This document shows positions 62,224-64,000 of a stretch of DNA of 64,000 bases, one piece after another (the first letter of the stretch is position 1; every line of letters starts with the position of its first letter). Made by a program: the position numbers and the translations under genes. This stretch comes from Fragum whitleyi. Lineage: Eukaryota; Mollusca; Bivalvia; Cardiida; Cardiidae. The notes beneath the pieces were generated by a model. The model had not been told where the DNA came from and made no database searches. It worked only from the letters and a program-made list of their open reading frames with translations. The DNA lies in the NCBI GenBank assembly GCA_948146395.1, contig OX411556.1:4315083-4379082 (forward strand). The letters are read 5' to 3'.

Positions 62224-64000
62224 TATAAATTATTTTGAAATAACAACACGGTTTAACAAAATGTCATTGTCAAAGTTTATTTCGTGCGCCAATGTGTATA
62301 CAAGACTGATTCTGACATCACTCCCTTAAATTGTGGTTGTTATTTCCAAAGACCAATCTTTCAATATGGTTTATCTACGTTAGTTATATTTTATGTTATG
62401 ATCGCAGGACAATTTTATTTTCAAATATTTTTTATAACTTTTTATATATTCGATCCGTTGTTTTAAAGTGATATCTAGCGTAGAACAGAGATATTATTTA
62501 TCACTTTGATTTCAAAGAAACGAGCATATATATCAAGTTTGTCGTATAACATTGTCTGATGATATCTTGTGATAATATTACTTGTTGTTAACTGCTGGAT
62601 TCTGTTTACACGATCTTTGTCTACTTTCAAGGGACATAAACTATTTGTGCAATAATGAATAATTAAGCCTGAATTGGATTTCGTCAGTTTCAAAATCATT
62701 TATTTGAATTACTTGAAAGCTTTGCTGTTAGTTTGACACATCACATTTTGTTCGATTCTTTTTTGCGATTTAGAGGATATTGAATGAGTTGTCATTGGAA
62801 ACCCTATCTATTAAACGAGTCATCTTTAAACAGATTAAAACGAGGCTGCGCCGAGTTTTTATCTATTTTAGATGACGAGTTTAATAAATTTGGTATTTTA
62901 TGAGCACAAATTTAATATTCAATTTTTGATATGACCTGATTTTTTGCGATAAATCGAGAAATTCCTGAAATTAATTATTTCAATTGTTCCGCCAAACGTG
63001 TAACGCCGTTTGCGTTTTGACGTCATCAAATGTATTATGACGTCAGTTTTACAACGAATTTATAATGTTGCTGTACGTTCTTAGCTTGTTTGCATAGTTT
63101 TTCCACTAGTGTAATAGCACCCGTGTAATATCAAAAATCAAAAATATTCAATGTTTTTTTTTTCACACCCGCGACGTAGGCCATATTATAAGTAGAATTG
63201 TTGCATATTTTGCTACATGTACCACAGTTTTCAAGAAGCAATAATCTTAGAAACATTTATTGTTTCTGTATATGTTTCATTAACATAGATTTCCTGACCG
63301 ATACATATTTCCGACAAATGTTGATATGTGTTCTTTACATATAAAGTGGAACATGTAAAGGTCCAATTTGGATAACTATATAATTATTTTGGAAATCGAC
63401 TTTTCGAAGTTATGTAATATAACAAATGCTTTAAAAAATGCATTAAGATGGTACTTTGTAAAAAAACGAATAGTAATTGTTGTATTTATAGTCAAGGGAA
63501 TTTTAAAGAGTAAAATTAACAAAGAAAATAAGCGACGTATTGCTTTTAGCCGACTTACCTGTTCCAGAGTTTTATCAACTGCTCACATTAAGAGAAGCAA
63601 TGAATCTTTTTAAACGGGCCTATTTCGCTGTTACCCTCTCCTCAACCAGGACTTTAAACCCTGAAATGAGACGTCTCTCGCTCGGAATTTTTGTTGCAGT
63701 GCATGCAAAAGATACTGTCTGAGAATATAAATTTTATAAAACTTATTATCAACCTATGTTCTTTCCAGCGCTAAAAAAAGAACATAGTTTAATCATAGTT
63801 TTTCAATATTTTTGTTATACATTGTTTTAATCGTTTAATACATATACATTATTATTGCCCTGAGAGCGGGGCCTAAGAAACGAGTCGTTTCATTTTAATT
63901 ACGGTAGATTAACTTTTTGGATACTTACTTATTACGAAAAAGCATACAATACATAATTTCATATTCACAACACTCTTTTTCGAATTTTCGGTCACTTGAC
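62224..64000. other. No recognisable gene; palindrome at 62810-62885
   Basis: A frame at 62284-62466 has a Cys-containing start and a hydrophobic stretch (LVIFYVMIAGQFYFQIFFIT) but no ATG and no clear splice signal. It could be a further exon of the 61775 locus or chance. Otherwise unassigned. Confidence 0.4.
62810..62885. repeat. Imperfect palindrome with AGGCTGCGCCGAG core
   Basis: ATTAAACGAGTCATCT on the left and AGATGACGAGTTTAAT on the right pair with few mismatches. The inner arms CAGATTAAAACGAGG / CCGAGTTTTTATCTA close on a GC-rich turn; symmetry centre about 62847. Confidence 0.8.

Overview
The window looks like gene-poor, repeat-rich DNA from an animal genome, most likely a marine invertebrate and probably a bivalve mollusc. 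The reasons are its strong AT bias and the absence of any bacterial-style operon. It also carries spliced-gene signals, many microsatellites, tRNA-headed SINEs, non-LTR retrotransposon remains, a Penelope-like fragment, and the long 'GTCCGTCCG' tandem elements that I associate with bivalve genomes. The species assignment is inference. I recognise no conserved host gene. The only host-gene candidates are two short exons coding signal-peptide-like sequence (41832-41913, and 61775-61832 joined to 62093-62223).

Layout. 1-3318 is mostly featureless apart from one 185-bp inverted-repeat element (691-875). 3319-8846 and 14935-22430 are two copies of one segmental duplication in direct orientation; copy B is longer because of private insertions. 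Both copies begin in a CAGT-ended MITE and carry a (GA)n tract, a hairpin element, a SINE fragment, a 192-bp MITE and a 91-bp near-perfect palindrome. Between the copies lie a nearly intact LINE on the minus strand (about 9961-13990) and a decayed plus-strand LINE fragment (14100-14720).

22430-29620 holds SINE pieces, hairpins, a CT tract and a local cluster of four copies of a 240-260-bp MITE. 29630-33500 holds a complete 484-bp MITE with TA target duplication, a 166-bp tandem array, the GIY-YIG end of a Penelope-like element, and a 1.15-kb element built from ~165-bp tandem units between short inverted repeats.

The most striking object is at 36434-40332: a very young LTR retrotransposon on the minus strand. 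Its two 877-bp LTRs differ at only about two positions by eye, it has a 4-bp target duplication and a tRNA-Leu primer-binding site, and it codes only for Gag. That Gag carries a duplicated CCHC module and a C2H2 zinc finger, and there is no pol.

41000-49600 holds a tandem duplication, a large CTAT/CTAC microsatellite, several MITE copies and a possible RT fragment. 49640-54140 is a decayed full-length LINE with a 2A-like motif, interrupted by a TA-flanked MITE. 54640-64000 is mostly unassigned, with a SINE head, another MITE copy, a LINE 3' end (59680-60830) and the two-exon secreted-peptide candidate. Nearly everything recognisable here is selfish DNA of several ages, so the genes do not form a cellular pathway.
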